A stretch of DNA of 64,000 nt, from the NCBI GenBank assembly GCA_945865885.1, contig CAMBEZ010000005.1, forward strand, positions 1 to 64,000, in the 5' to 3' direction. Below are positions 28,912-38,238 of the stretch, in pieces. Position numbers and translations under genes: made by a program. Under the pieces are notes generated by a model. It was not told the origin of the DNA. It was given only the letters and a program-made list of their open reading frames with translations, and did not search any database. Position 1 is the stretch's first letter. Each line of letters starts with the position of its first letter. This DNA is from Owenweeksia hongkongensis DSM 17368. Its GTDB lineage: Bacteria; Bacteroidota; Bacteroidia; Flavobacteriales; Schleiferiaceae.

Positions 28912-29571
28912 ATGAACCGATCCTTGAAGATTGCCTGGCTGGTTTTAATAGCTACGTATGCCGTTGGAGCGGTGGCCCTTTTTACCCCGTTTCGGTCCTG
29001 GGTGCTGCCGTTGACCCCGGTACACTTGGTCATCAGCATGGCACTTTTGGTGCGGCACCAGCAATGGAAGCGCCGGTCCGCTGAAGTTGCTGCCCGGCTG
29101 GCTTTGGTGGGGTTGATTGCCTTCTTGGTGGAAGTGGCCGGCGTGCATACCGGTAAAATATTCGGCGTCTACGCGTATTTGCCTTCTTTGGGCCCGCAAT
29201 TGTGGGACGTCCCCTTGATTATTGGCGTGAATTGGGCGTTGTTGGCGGTGCTGGCTTTGAATAGTGTCCCGGAGGGCATCGATCGACCGATTCACCGAGC
29301 GGCGGTAGCGGCGGTGGCCATGACGTTGATGGATGCCTTGATTGAGAAATCCGCGCCGTTTATGGACATGTGGTGGTTTGTGGACGGGAAAGTGCCCATC
29401 GATAATGCCATTGGTTGGTTGTTAACGGGTTTCGTGGTGGCCTTGGTGCTTGCACCGGTGGTGCCGGATCGTGGAAAAAGTACCGAACGAAATCCCTTGA
29501 CGATTGGATTGTGGGCGGCTCAATTGACTTTTTTTGCATTGGCTTTGCTGGCCCAAAATCTCGTAAATTGA
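28912..29571 (+). CDS. cruF: Carotenoid biosynthesis membrane protein, CruF-like (DUF422)
   Basis: 219-aa integral membrane protein with about seven hydrophobic segments. Conserved pieces are [49 protein letters not shown] and [13 protein letters not shown]. These match the family of CruF and bisanhydrobacterioruberin hydratase, which add water across the C-1,2 double bond of acyclic carotenoid ends. Its product is the substrate expected for CrtD, encoded upstream in this window. The start at 28912 (MNRSLK) is chosen over an ATG at 28876, which would sit on the kdsA start. It is followed seven bases later by a T9SS cargo gene. Confidence 0.88.
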   Translation: MNRSLKIAWLVLIATYAVGAVALFTPFRSWVLPLTPVHLVISMALLVRHQQWKRRSAEVAARLALVGLIAFLVEVAGVHTGKIFGVYAYLPSLGPQLWDVPLIIGVNWALLAVLALNSVPEGIDRPIHRAAVAAVAMTLMDALIEKSAPFMDMWWFVDGKVPIDNAIGWLLTGFVVALVLAPVVPDRGKSTERNPLTIGLWAAQLTFFALALLAQNLVN

Positions 29572-29578
29572 GTCGGAC

Positions 29579-31759
29579 ATGAAGTACTTAGAACAGACTG
29601 CCTTCCGGACGGCTGCCGCACTCGTTGTTGCTGCATTTGGATTTATTCCGGCAGCGGCCCAGCAAAGTTGGAGCATTCCCAAACACCACCAGGTGCCCGC
29701 CTTTCATTTGCTCCCAAGTGATCCCGCGTTTCGCTTGACCTCTTTGGAGGCACCGGACGCGTGGAGTACGTCCTACGGATTGAACGAATTGAAGCGCGCG
29801 GTTTTTGGACCGGATGCTGGTAGCAAGCGTTCACAGGCAATTAACCCATCCGGAGCAATGCCTTCGGAGCAGACGTCGGGCAAAACTCAATCTGAAGTTC
29901 CGCGGATTCTATTTGGCAAGAAAACGTTTCGCGTTTTTGGAAGCGTTGGGGTAGTGGCGGATTTGCTGGGCGGGACGCCCAACGACAACACGCTAGCGGT
30001 GAACAACCAAGGCCAGGTACTCATTGGCGTCAACAGTTATTTGTGGGGATGGGACCGGGCAACAGACACCCTTCTGTTTCCGCAGAGTTACATTCCACTG
30101 AGTGTTTTGGGGCAGGCAACCGGTTCGGATTATGCGTTTGACCCCAAGCTGACCTACGATCCGCAATCGGACCGATTTGTGCTGGTTTTTTTGATGAACA
30201 ACACGCCGTCGAATTCAAAAATTGCGGTTTGTTTCAGTGTAACCAACGATCCGCGGGACGGTTGGAACGTCTATTTTTTGCCGGGAAACCCGTTGAGCAA
30301 CAACCGTTGGTCTGACTTTCCTGCGATTGCTTTGACGAAGGATAAATTGGTGTTGACCTTGAACTTAATTGTTCCCAATGTTTCTTGGCAGGTAGGTTTT
30401 GACGGCAGCATCGTTTGGGAAATGGACAAAGCTGCAGGGTACGCCGGCGACGCCAACTTGCCCAGCCAATTGCACCATGATTTTAAATCTCAAGGAAAGT
30501 ATACACGCAATTTGCTTCCATTGACGGGATGGAACGGTATTGCGGACAGCGTGGTGCTGATGAGCAACCGCAATTTTTCACCGGAAAACGATTCGGTTTT
30601 TGTTTGGACCCCGTCGGCACAACCCACCGGGAATAATGCTTTTGAATGCCAATTGGTGAGTGCTAACCCAAGGTACGGCGTGCCTCCCAACGGCCGCCAA
30701 AGCAACACACCCGCTAATGACCCCACCAAAGGTTTGCAAACGAACGACGGACGCTGGTTGGGCGGTTTGATTGCTCCCGATGGCGCCTACCACGTGGTGA
30801 GCACTACCCGAACATTCCAATCCGCTCCGGACCGTGCCGCCATCTACTACGGCGTACTGCAGCCGGGAGACGATACCGTGCAGGGCCGGCTGATCGCCGA
30901 CCCCATCAAGGATTTTGGCTACCCCAACATCGTTTTTGCGGGCAACGAAGCGTGCGACAACGAGTACGTGATTGGGTTCAACCACACCAGCCCCACACAC
31001 CATCCGGGCAATTCAGCGGTGTACGTGGGCAACGACGTCAGTTTTTCCCCCGTCCTCCAACTGAAGGCAGGGCTGGGCCCCATCACCAAACTGGGCGGTG
31101 CCGAGCGTTGGGGTGATTATTTTGGCTTGCAACGCGTATACGGTAGCCTTCCGGGCTTCAACCATTTGGGCGAACAACGCGTTTGGGCCGCTGGTTTTTT
31201 TGGTTCCGGCAACGGGGGAAATTCCACGTGGATTTCTGAGTTGGGAACCCCGGATTCCAGCGCCTTTGAAGTACTTTGGGAACTGTTTGGGGCCGGCTGC
31301 TCGTGGTCCATCTCCGGTGGTATGGCCAGCGGAAACGGCCCCGTTCGCTGGCAGCGCTTGGGCGAGTCAACGTTTCAAACCGGTTCCGGTGCGGCTTGGT
31401 CGTCCTTGTGCAGCGGTGACTCCATAACGATTGTCGCCACGGATGCGCGCGGATGTTCGGTGCAGCAAACGTTTAAAATACCGTTTACGGACGCCGACGC
31501 CCCTTCCGCATTTCCCAACCCGGCATCCCTATCGAACGGAAGAATGGTGGTTTTGGCCTTTGACTTGCCGCAAGCCGGAGAAGTACGGGTGGATTGCATC
31601 GACGCCACCGGACGGGTGGTGCACATTGGCTTGCGAAATGCCCGCGCCGGACGCAATGAGGTTTCGTTTGATCCGCATTTTTTGAAACCCGGTTGGTACC
31701 AAGTTCGGATTCAATCGGCAGCTGCTGCGTTTTGGTCCCCCTTGATTGTAACCCCGTGA
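29579..31759 (+). CDS. Secreted protein with T9SS type A sorting domain
   Basis: 726 aa. The signal peptide MKYLEQTAFRTAAALVVAAFGF...AAAQ is followed by a long region without a domain I recognise. It contains LGGTPNDNTLAVNNQGQVLIGVNSYLWGWD, ALTKDKLVLTLNL and WGDYFGLQRVYG, a pattern suggesting a beta-propeller-like fold. The last about 85 residues (AFPNPASLSNGRMVVLAFDLP...GWYQVRIQSA) are a type A T9SS signal, so the protein should be secreted to the surface. It lies seven bases after cruF, and its TGA overlaps the ATG of kdsB. Confidence 0.83.
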   Translation: MKYLEQTAFRTAAALVVAAFGFIPAAAQQSWSIPKHHQVPAFHLLPSDPAFRLTSLEAPDAWSTSYGLNELKRAVFGPDAGSKRSQAINPSGAMPSEQTSGKTQSEVPRILFGKKTFRVFGSVGVVADLLGGTPNDNTLAVNNQGQVLIGVNSYLWGWDRATDTLLFPQSYIPLSVLGQATGSDYAFDPKLTYDPQSDRFVLVFLMNNTPSNSKIAVCFSVTNDPRDGWNVYFLPGNPLSNNRWSDFPAIALTKDKLVLTLNLIVPNVSWQVGFDGSIVWEMDKAAGYAGDANLPSQLHHDFKSQGKYTRNLLPLTGWNGIADSVVLMSNRNFSPENDSVFVWTPSAQPTGNNAFECQLVSANPRYGVPPNGRQSNTPANDPTKGLQTNDGRWLGGLIAPDGAYHVVSTTRTFQSAPDRAAIYYGVLQPGDDTVQGRLIADPIKDFGYPNIVFAGNEACDNEYVIGFNHTSPTHHPGNSAVYVGNDVSFSPVLQLKAGLGPITKLGGAERWGDYFGLQRVYGSLPGFNHLGEQRVWAAGFFGSGNGGNSTWISELGTPDSSAFEVLWELFGAGCSWSISGGMASGNGPVRWQRLGESTFQTGSGAAWSSLCSGDSITIVATDARGCSVQQTFKIPFTDADAPSAFPNPASLSNGRMVVLAFDLPQAGEVRVDCIDATGRVVHIGLRNARAGRNEVSFDPHFLKPGWYQVRIQSAAAAFWSPLIVTP

Positions 31760-32520
31760 TGACTCCCAGTCCCTTTGTTTTGGTGGTGGTTCCTGCTCGA
31801 CGGGATTCGGAGCGCTTACCGCTGAAGCCTTTGGTGGATTTGGCCGGTTTGCCCATGGTGGTGCGGACCTGTCGCCAAGCACAGGAAGGGTTGAGGCGCT
31901 CCGGTTTGGACGGTGCCGTGGTGGTAGCGACGGATTGTCCCGAAATTGCAGCAGTAGTTCAAGTTAACGGAGGCAATGCCTTACAAACCAAGGAAGAACA
32001 CGCTTCTGGAACATCGCGGTGCCGCGAAGCGTTGGATCTGTTTGTGCAGTCCTCCGGCAGAACGCCCTCTTGGGTACTGAATGTTCAAGGGGACGAGCCG
32101 CTGGTGAATCCGGATCACGTGGCGGCACTGCTTCGTGCGGACGGTCCCCTGGCCACGTTGTACACTAATGTTCCGGAAGGTGAAGATTTGGAGGATCGGT
32201 CGGTCTGCTACGTGTTGTCCAATGCGCGCCAGGAAGCACAGTACTTCAGCCGACTGCCCCTACCGTTCCAACGCACGGCGCACGAACCTTTGCGCAAAAG
32301 ACATTTGGGTGTGTATGCCTACACTCCTGAAGCCCTGCGCCAAATCGTTCAATTGGCGCCCGCTCCAGAGGAGTTGGCGGAAAGTTTGGAGCAATTGCGT
32401 TGGCTGCACCATGGATTCACCATTTCCCTGGTGGAAGTAGATGCTGCGCACGGCGGAGTAGATACTCCAGAAGATGTGCAACGCGTTCTGCAGGTGCTGC
32501 AATCGAACGATACCCCGTAA
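31759..32520 (+). CDS. kdsB: 3-deoxy-manno-octulosonate cytidylyltransferase
   Basis: Activates KDO with CTP to CMP-KDO for lipopolysaccharide core synthesis. The 253-aa nucleotidyltransferase has VVPARRDSERLPLKPL (CTP-binding loop), EEHASGTSRCREAL, LNVQGDEPLV, KRHLGVYAYTPEAL and GVDTPEDVQRVL, all in the order of KdsB. The ATG at 31759 overlaps the preceding stop codon by one base, and the longer frame overlaps that gene's sorting domain. With kdsA nearby, the window holds two enzymes of the KDO pathway. Confidence 0.93.
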   Translation: MTPSPFVLVVVPARRDSERLPLKPLVDLAGLPMVVRTCRQAQEGLRRSGLDGAVVVATDCPEIAAVVQVNGGNALQTKEEHASGTSRCREALDLFVQSSGRTPSWVLNVQGDEPLVNPDHVAALLRADGPLATLYTNVPEGEDLEDRSVCYVLSNARQEAQYFSRLPLPFQRTAHEPLRKRHLGVYAYTPEALRQIVQLAPAPEELAESLEQLRWLHHGFTISLVEVDAAHGGVDTPEDVQRVLQVLQSNDTP

Positions 32521-32558
32521 CGCCAGGACGGAAGTAGAGGGCCTAAAAAGTACTTATG

Positions 32559-33254
32559 TTAGCGTTTTTTTGCCCGGATGTTGAGTACTTCCACACCCAA
32601 AGAGAAGCCAATGGCCACGTAGATGTAGGCCTTGGGCACGTGGTACCCCGAGGCGTCGGCAATCAACATCACGCCAATCAGGATCAAAAAGGCCAAGGCC
32701 AAAACCTGAAGGGAGGGGTGTTTTTCAATGATGCCGGCAATTCTCCCGCTGAACAACAGCATAACCACCATACTGACTACAATGGCGGCCACCATGATGG
32801 GCAGGTTTTGAGTCATTCCAATGGCGGTTAGGATGGAGTCAAAACTGAAGACAATGTCCAGTAGGGCGATTTGAACAATGATGCCCGCGAACTGCTTGGC
32901 CACGTTGACGTCCTTGCCGTTGTCAATGCCCTCGTTGGACTCCATCAACTCAAAAATTTCTTTGGTGGATTTGAACAGAAGAAAAAATCCGCCGGCAAAT
33001 AGAATGAGGTCGCGTCCGGATACTGCGTGGTCCAAAACAGAAAATAAAGGCTCTTTGAATTGCATGATCCAGGTGATGGAGACCAGCATGATGATCCGGA
33101 AAACCAACGCCAGGGCAATGCCCAAAAAGCGCGCACGCGGACGAATAGAGGCGTCGAGCTTGTTGGTCAGTATGGAGATGAAAATAATGTTGTCAACCCC
33201 CAGAACGATTTCCAAAAATGTCAGGGTCAGAAAGGCCAGCGCAAGTTCCATCAT
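32559..33254 (-). CDS. TerC-family membrane protein
   Basis: About 231 aa with seven hydrophobic segments and the TerC signatures LTFLEIVLGVDNIIFISIL near the N-terminus and IALLDIVFSFDSILTAIGM in the middle, whose acidic residues lie in membrane helices. Family members are linked to tellurite resistance and, more recently, metal (often manganese) export. Substrate cannot be told here. Two adjacent ATGs (33254 and 33251) are possible. Upstream lie a perfect TACCTTTG box and a 9-bp inverted repeat. Confidence 0.9.
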   Translation of the reverse strand: MMELALAFLTLTFLEIVLGVDNIIFISILTNKLDASIRPRARFLGIALALVFRIIMLVSITWIMQFKEPLFSVLDHAVSGRDLILFAGGFFLLFKSTKEIFELMESNEGIDNGKDVNVAKQFAGIIVQIALLDIVFSFDSILTAIGMTQNLPIMVAAIVVSMVVMLLFSGRIAGIIEKHPSLQVLALAFLILIGVMLIADASGYHVPKAYIYVAIGFSLGVEVLNIRAKKR

Positions 33255-33261
33255 GATGCTG

Positions 33262-33269
33262 CAAAGGTA
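33262..33269 (-). promoter_or_regulatory. Promoter -7 box for the terC-like gene
   Basis: TACCTTTG on the minus strand, seven bases before the ATG at 33254. Confidence 0.5.
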
Positions 33270-33279
33270 CGAGCATTTT

Positions 33280-33307
33280 CCGCTACCGCGTACCACCACG
33301 GTAGCGG
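33280..33307. repeat. Inverted repeat upstream of the terC-like promoter
   Basis: CCGCTACCG (33280-33288) and CGGTAGCGG (33299-33307) are perfect 9-bp inverted arms around a 10-base loop. It lies between the carboxylase stop and the terC-like -7 box, over the region where a -33 element would be. It could be an operator. A terminator is less likely because no T-tract follows. Confidence 0.4.
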
Positions 33308-33345
33308 ATCCGCGGAGGGGAAAATCAAAAGCAAAGGGTTTTTGG

Positions 33346-34944
33346 TTACACCTGCAACACCCCCGGGTTGTAGGCCCGCTCCAACGGTGCGTTGTTGGAC
33401 ATTTCCAGCCCCATGGACAACCACAACCGGGTGTCGGCCGGATCAATGACCGCGTCTACCCACAAACGTGCCGCCGCATAGTAGGGGGTTGTTTGCGCGT
33501 CGTACCGGGAGCGAATTTTGTCGTACAACGCTTTTTCGGCCTCCGGGTTGGCGGCTTGATCCGTGCGCGACTTTTCAATCTGCAGCAATACTTTGGCCGC
33601 TTGTTCGCCGCCCATAACGGCCAACTTGGCGGTGGGCCACGCCACAATCAAACGGGGGTCGTAGGCCTTTCCGCACATGGCGTAGTTTCCGGCGCCGTAG
33701 GAGTTTCCCACGATGACCGTAAACTTGGGCACCACGCTGTTGGCTACCGCGTTGACCATCTTGGCGCCGTCCTTGATGATACCGCCGTGCTCGCTTCGGG
33801 AACCCACCATGAAGCCTGTAACGTCTTGGAAAAACACCAAGGGAATCTTCTTTTGGTTGCAATTCGCAATAAAACGCGCGGCCTTGTCCGCGGAATCGCT
33901 GTAAATGACGCCGCCAATTTGCATTTCTCCTTTGCCGGACTTTACCACCTGACGTTCGTTGGCCACAACGCCAACCGCCCATCCGTCAATCCGTGCGTAC
34001 CCGGTCAATAGGGTTTTGCCGTAGTCCGCCTTGTATTCCAACCAACTGTTGGAATCAATGATTCCCTCCAGCAATTCGCGCATTTTGTACGGTTTTCCGT
34101 CCGACGGAACCCGCGCCAAAAAATCTTCTTGACTTCGTGCGGGGGACAAGGCCTCAACCCGGTCCCAGCCTGCTTTGGGGCGTTCGCCCATTTTGTCCAC
34201 CAAGTCCCGCAAACGTTGCAGTGCTGCCGCGTCGTTGGGAACCGTGTAGTCCACCACGCCGCTGATGGCGCTGTGGGTGTGGGCACCTCCCAGGGTTTCG
34301 TTGTCGATATCTTCTCCAATGGCGGCCTTAACCAAGTAACTGCCAGCCAAGAAGATGGACCCCGTTCCTTCAACAATTAATGCTTCGTCGGACATGATGG
34401 GCAAATAGGCCCCACCGGCCACGCAGCTTCCCATGATCGCGGCCAACTGCGGAACACCCAAAGAACTGAGTTGGGCATTGTTCCGGAAGATGCGTCCAAA
34501 ATGCTCCTTGTCCGGGAAGATCTCGTCTTGTAGGGGCAGGTATACCCCGGCGGAATCCACCAGGTACAAGATGGGTAAGCGGTTTTCTAGCGCAATTTCT
34601 TGTGCGCGGAGGTTCTTTTTGCCCGTCATGGGAAACCACGCACCTGCTTTTACAGTGGGGTCGTTGGCCACCACCAAACATTGCCGTCCCCGAATGTAGC
34701 CCAAGACCACCACTACGCCCGCCGACGGTGCACCACCGTGTTCCTCGTACATGCCAGCAGCGGCCAGTGCGCCAATTTCCAGGGAGGGTTTTCCCGGGTC
34801 CAACAAACCAGCAACACGCTCGCGGGCAGTCATTTTTCCTTGATCCCGAAGCTTGGCTTGACGTTTTTCGCCACCGCCGGCGTGGGCTTCGGCCAGACGG
34901 CGTTGCAATTCGGTCAACAGGGTTTGAAGATCAGGTGCGGACAT
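33346..34944 (-). CDS. Acyl-CoA carboxylase carboxyltransferase (beta) subunit
   Basis: 532-aa crotonase-fold carboxyltransferase that moves a carboxyl group from biotin to an acyl-CoA. N-terminal RDQGKMTARERVAGLLDPG is the family hallmark. Later motifs are GSCVAGGAYLPIMSDE, the two oxyanion-hole regions and FVIGNSYGAG-like FTVIVGNSYGAGNYAM. The overall wording (AYDPRLIVAWPTAKLAVMGGEQAA) is closest to methylcrotonyl-CoA or propionyl-CoA carboxylase beta subunits. Substrate is therefore branched-chain or propionyl-CoA and not fixed by sequence. No biotin-carrying alpha subunit is in the window. Confidence 0.88.
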   Translation of the reverse strand: MSAPDLQTLLTELQRRLAEAHAGGGEKRQAKLRDQGKMTARERVAGLLDPGKPSLEIGALAAAGMYEEHGGAPSAGVVVVLGYIRGRQCLVVANDPTVKAGAWFPMTGKKNLRAQEIALENRLPILYLVDSAGVYLPLQDEIFPDKEHFGRIFRNNAQLSSLGVPQLAAIMGSCVAGGAYLPIMSDEALIVEGTGSIFLAGSYLVKAAIGEDIDNETLGGAHTHSAISGVVDYTVPNDAAALQRLRDLVDKMGERPKAGWDRVEALSPARSQEDFLARVPSDGKPYKMRELLEGIIDSNSWLEYKADYGKTLLTGYARIDGWAVGVVANERQVVKSGKGEMQIGGVIYSDSADKAARFIANCNQKKIPLVFFQDVTGFMVGSRSEHGGIIKDGAKMVNAVANSVVPKFTVIVGNSYGAGNYAMCGKAYDPRLIVAWPTAKLAVMGGEQAAKVLLQIEKSRTDQAANPEAEKALYDKIRSRYDAQTTPYYAAARLWVDAVIDPADTRLWLSMGLEMSNNAPLERAYNPGVLQV

Positions 34945-35051
34945 GGTGGCGGTTTTTAAGCTAAGGTTGGAGCGGTAAATCGTTCAAACGGGGGAGGAAG
35001 TGAATTTTCAAAGCGAGGCGTGCTTAAACAACAGGATTCAACACCGGAGGT

Positions 35052-36083
35052 TCAGTCACCTACCTCGGGGGGAAGGAACCAGGTAGCGGCTTGCCGCCAT
35101 AAATCAGCATTGGGGGCGTCGTCGGACACCCACAGCGTGAGTTCCAATCCGCCGGTCTTGGGACGGCGCAGCAACAGAGCGTCGGGGAGTGGGTCGTTCA
35201 GTACATCGCCCACCAAATAGAGTTCCGGAACACCCACAAAACTGCTGTCCAGCCAGTTGCCAAACGACTGTTCCCAAAGTTGGTCGCGTTGGTCTTTTTG
35301 CCCCACCAACGTCAGGGCGTAGTCTTGAACCGTCCGAACACCATTTGCAAAGGCAACCCGCCCCGTAGCCCGCAGGTACCAAGGCCCAAAAGGCGCGTCT
35401 ATTTTTAATTCAGAACCGGGCAATAGGGCAGGAGTGCCGGAAGGCAATTGCAGGTTTCGCGCACGTACGGTATCCAACGCAAACGGGACGCCCAGCAAAA
35501 ACAAGGCGCCTTCGGAGCGGTTGTGTACCACGTCAAACTCCAATCCTTTGTTCATTTTGACCCGACTCAGTAAGGCATTGACGTTCGCGGTGGCACAGAC
35601 CAACGAGCCTTCGTCTTCGCTCGCTCGGAAGGCGTACCAGAGATTGGAAAAATCCAAGGATTCAACAGAGCCGGTATAGTTGAAAACCTCCGTTGCCAGC
35701 TGCAAAGGTCTTTGCACCCACTGCTCTTTAACGCGCCGCTCTTCCCCCGTTTTGCCCCCTTCTTCGTGCCACTGAAGCGCGGAATCACGTGAAAAACCTG
35801 CGGGTAGCTTCAAAAAAAATGCAACCGCCGCGGTATCCGACTTCCAGGCAAAATCCGCTCTTTTTCGCAGCTCAGCCAACCGAATGATTTGGCCGTTGGA
35901 CAATTGGTTCCACCGCTCCGAAAGCATTCCCGCGGAGGGGTTTCCAACGGTCTGTGTGGAATCCAAGGCCACAGATGCTCCCCCTGAGGATTGTGCACGT
36001 GCTATTGGGGCAGATCCAAAAAGACCCATGGCAACCGCACAAGCAGTCCACGAAAAAATAGAGGTTTTGGTGCGCGCGGCCAC
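35052..36083 (-). CDS. Secreted protein of unknown function
   Basis: 343 aa beginning at a GTG, with a signal peptide (twelve polar residues, then TACAVAMGLFGSAPIARAQ). The mature part has no domain I recognise. It has a mixed alpha/beta look, one internal cysteine, and recognisable segments LWYAFRASEDEG and LTLWVSDDAPNADLWRQAATWFLPP near the end. It is the last gene downstream of the lepB-WbqC operon, starting two bases after the WbqC stop, and has its own TATCTTTA box overlapping that stop. A role in envelope processes is inferred from neighbours only. Confidence 0.65.
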   Translation of the reverse strand: MAARTKTSIFSWTACAVAMGLFGSAPIARAQSSGGASVALDSTQTVGNPSAGMLSERWNQLSNGQIIRLAELRKRADFAWKSDTAAVAFFLKLPAGFSRDSALQWHEEGGKTGEERRVKEQWVQRPLQLATEVFNYTGSVESLDFSNLWYAFRASEDEGSLVCATANVNALLSRVKMNKGLEFDVVHNRSEGALFLLGVPFALDTVRARNLQLPSGTPALLPGSELKIDAPFGPWYLRATGRVAFANGVRTVQDYALTLVGQKDQRDQLWEQSFGNWLDSSFVGVPELYLVGDVLNDPLPDALLLRRPKTGGLELTLWVSDDAPNADLWRQAATWFLPPEVGD

Positions 36084-36085
36084 GT

Positions 36086-36643
36086 TTAAAGATACAATGC
36101 AGGACCCTCACGGACCAATGCCTCGCACCAACTGATGCCTGCAGCTCCGGACCAAGGTTCGTGCTTGGGTGAAAAATCAACCGAAGGACGTTCTTCAACT
36201 AAGGCGGGTAGTGAACCTCCCCATTGACTTGCCATCCAATAGTTTAGATTGTATACATACTTGTGCCATAATACCTCGTCGCTGAGCACCAAGGGCTCCA
36301 ATTCCGGACCCAAAATTTCCCAAAAGGGCAATCCAGCCCACTGCGTTTGGAGGGTTCGCCACAAGGATTTTCGCCACGGAAGAGAGTCGTCCAATCGTGC
36401 GGTCCAACCGGTGCGACCGGCGTCGTGCCGCAGGGGAATGCTAAAATCCAAGTGCTGCATTTTGTCCGAAGAACCGGCGGTACTACTATGCGCTAAATTA
36501 CTGATGCGTAAACGGTTGCGAAAAGTTTGTTTCGGAAACCGTTCGCTCAAACCAATGCGTGTACCGGGCTGCGCGGCCGCTTCCCACCACGCCTTGGGAG
36601 GAAGGATCAAGAGCGGGAGGACCGCTTCCGCTTGCTGTACCAT
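36086..36643 (-). CDS. WbqC-family protein
   Basis: About 185 aa. Features fitting WbqC proteins are the N-terminal VLPLLILPPKAWW, the motif FPKQTFRNRLRI (compare KQSYRNR), LDFSIPLRHD, then DSLPWRKSLWRTLQTQWAGLPFWEILGPELEPL. The family occurs in polysaccharide loci and often next to lepB in Bacteroidota, but its activity is not established. The ATG at 36643 overlaps the lepB stop by 37 bases; a start at 36688 is also open. Confidence 0.8.
   Translation of the reverse strand: MVQQAEAVLPLLILPPKAWWEAAAQPGTRIGLSERFPKQTFRNRLRISNLAHSSTAGSSDKMQHLDFSIPLRHDAGRTGWTARLDDSLPWRKSLWRTLQTQWAGLPFWEILGPELEPLVLSDEVLWHKYVYNLNYWMASQWGGSLPALVEERPSVDFSPKHEPWSGAAGISWCEALVREGPALYL
36087..36094 (-). promoter_or_regulatory. 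Internal promoter box at the WbqC stop codon
   Basis: The minus strand reads TATCTTTA (7 of 8 to TAnnTTTG), three bases before the GTG of the downstream secreted protein. The WbqC TAA lies inside the box. Confidence 0.4.
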
Positions 36644-38238
36644 TCCGAAAGGCCCCACAAGAGAGCAACCACTACTGCTATCGGCCAAAACTGCGATTTC
36701 TGAGGGCCGTCCCCGTGCACAAAACTGAAAATACGGTTCCAGCGAATGCGGTCTTTACCGGAAGAGTAAACGTCCCAGCTGAAGAAAACAAAGACGGGCT
36801 TGCCCACGATGTGGTCTTCCGGTACAAAACCCCAGTACCGCGAGTCCTCCGAATTGTGTCGGTTGTCGCCCATCATCCAGTAGTAGTTCAGGCCAAAGGT
36901 GTACTCTGTGGCCGGTTTGCCGTCCAGTAAATACCCGGCACCGTTGTTTTCCAACGTGTGCCCTTCGTACGCGGTGATGCAGCGTCCGTACTTCAAAACG
37001 TGATCGCGGTCCAGTGGAATGGTAGTGCCTTTTTGCGGTACCCACAGCGGGCCGTAGTTGTCTCGGGACCACTTATACACCACCGTATCGGAATGGCCAC
37101 CCACTGGATTGGGGAACACGGGCCGACTGTCGATAAAGTTGGACAAAAACCAAGCTTGTGCTTGCGGCATGGAATCACCGTATCCTATACGCGCAGCATT
37201 CGCCGGACTGATCATCGGACGCACCTCCACCACGCCGGGGTACTGCTTGAAGCCTGCCAGCGCAGATTCACTCACCGTGGCGACGTACTCGTTCTGGGAA
37301 ATGGGGAGAATGTCCGACACGTTCTGGTTGTTCACCTGGTAGTTGTCCGGAATATAGTTCAGGTCAAACGACTTTTTCAACGCCAAGGCATTGAAGCCGG
37401 TGCCGTTGGTGCGCAAGTAGTACGAAAACTGACCGTTGCTTCGGGACGGGAACTCCGTGGGTTTGCTGTTGATCCAAACCCGACGGTCCACAATACGGAG
37501 GGTGTCTCCACCCACGGCCACACAGCGTTTAACGTAGTGTTCTTTTTTGTCTACGGGCCGGTCCGGCTCTGCGGGGTAGTTAAACACCACGGCGTCGCCT
37601 CGTTCCACTTGGGCAAATCCGGGCAACCGGAAGTACGGCAATTGAACACCGTCCCAGTAGCATGGAAGATCTGTTCCCGGAATGCGGTTGTGCATCAGCG
37701 GAATGGAAACCGGGGTTTCCGGCATCCGCAATCCGTAGCGCAACTTGTCCACAAAAAGGTAGTCGCCCACCAGCATGGACTTTTCCATGGACGGGGTAGG
37801 GATGTTGAAGGCTTCAAAGGCAACGGCGCGCAAGGTACCCGCAGCCACCACCGCAAACAAAATATTGTTCACCAAGGTGCCCACGCGTTGTTTGATCAAA
37901 TCGTTGTCCCGCGTGCCGCGAACCAAGGGCTCCGTGTGGCTCAAATAACCCAAGTAACCGCCCAAGGTTAAAGCACTGAATACGGTGTGTTTGGTTTCCC
38001 GAAAACCGTGCATGTGCAGCAGCTCGTAGGTGATGATCAAGGACATGACGTTGTCGATCACCGGCACATAAGCGAAGAACGTCCAATAGGAGGGACGGTC
38101 GGCCAATTTAAGTACCTGGAGGGTTCGCCAAACCGGAACAAAGGCCCACCAGGCAGGCAATTTATTTGCGGTGAAGAAACGGTAGGTGAACAAACCGCGC
38201 AAGGCAGTGCCCACCAAGTAGTAGAGTAAAATTCCCAT
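36607..38238 (-). CDS. lepB: Signal peptidase I
   Basis: 543-aa membrane protease that removes signal peptides. An N-terminal multi-helix membrane domain (residues 1-145; includes MGILLYYLVGTALRG and a DUF5684-like stretch) precedes the catalytic domain. The nucleophile is S150 in IPTPSMEKSMLVGD, the general base is K237 in KEHYVKRCVAVGGDTL, and the C-terminal box is YYWMMGDNRHNSEDSRYWGFVP. Large inserts between boxes are usual in Bacteroidota. The start overlaps the MoxR stop by one base (TAATG). Co-transcription with SurA/PpiC chaperones is a notable context. Confidence 0.95.
   Translation of the reverse strand: MGILLYYLVGTALRGLFTYRFFTANKLPAWWAFVPVWRTLQVLKLADRPSYWTFFAYVPVIDNVMSLIITYELLHMHGFRETKHTVFSALTLGGYLGYLSHTEPLVRGTRDNDLIKQRVGTLVNNILFAVVAAGTLRAVAFEAFNIPTPSMEKSMLVGDYLFVDKLRYGLRMPETPVSIPLMHNRIPGTDLPCYWDGVQLPYFRLPGFAQVERGDAVVFNYPAEPDRPVDKKEHYVKRCVAVGGDTLRIVDRRVWINSKPTEFPSRSNGQFSYYLRTNGTGFNALALKKSFDLNYIPDNYQVNNQNVSDILPISQNEYVATVSESALAGFKQYPGVVEVRPMISPANAARIGYGDSMPQAQAWFLSNFIDSRPVFPNPVGGHSDTVVYKWSRDNYGPLWVPQKGTTIPLDRDHVLKYGRCITAYEGHTLENNGAGYLLDGKPATEYTFGLNYYWMMGDNRHNSEDSRYWGFVPEDHIVGKPVFVFFSWDVYSSGKDRIRWNRIFSFVHGDGPQKSQFWPIAVVVALLWGLSEWYSKRKRSSRS

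Noticed and set aside
32878-34011. Plus-strand open frame of 377 codons opposite TerC and the carboxylase
   Set aside because: It spans parts of two genes and their gap, which real genes here do not do, and shows no domain.
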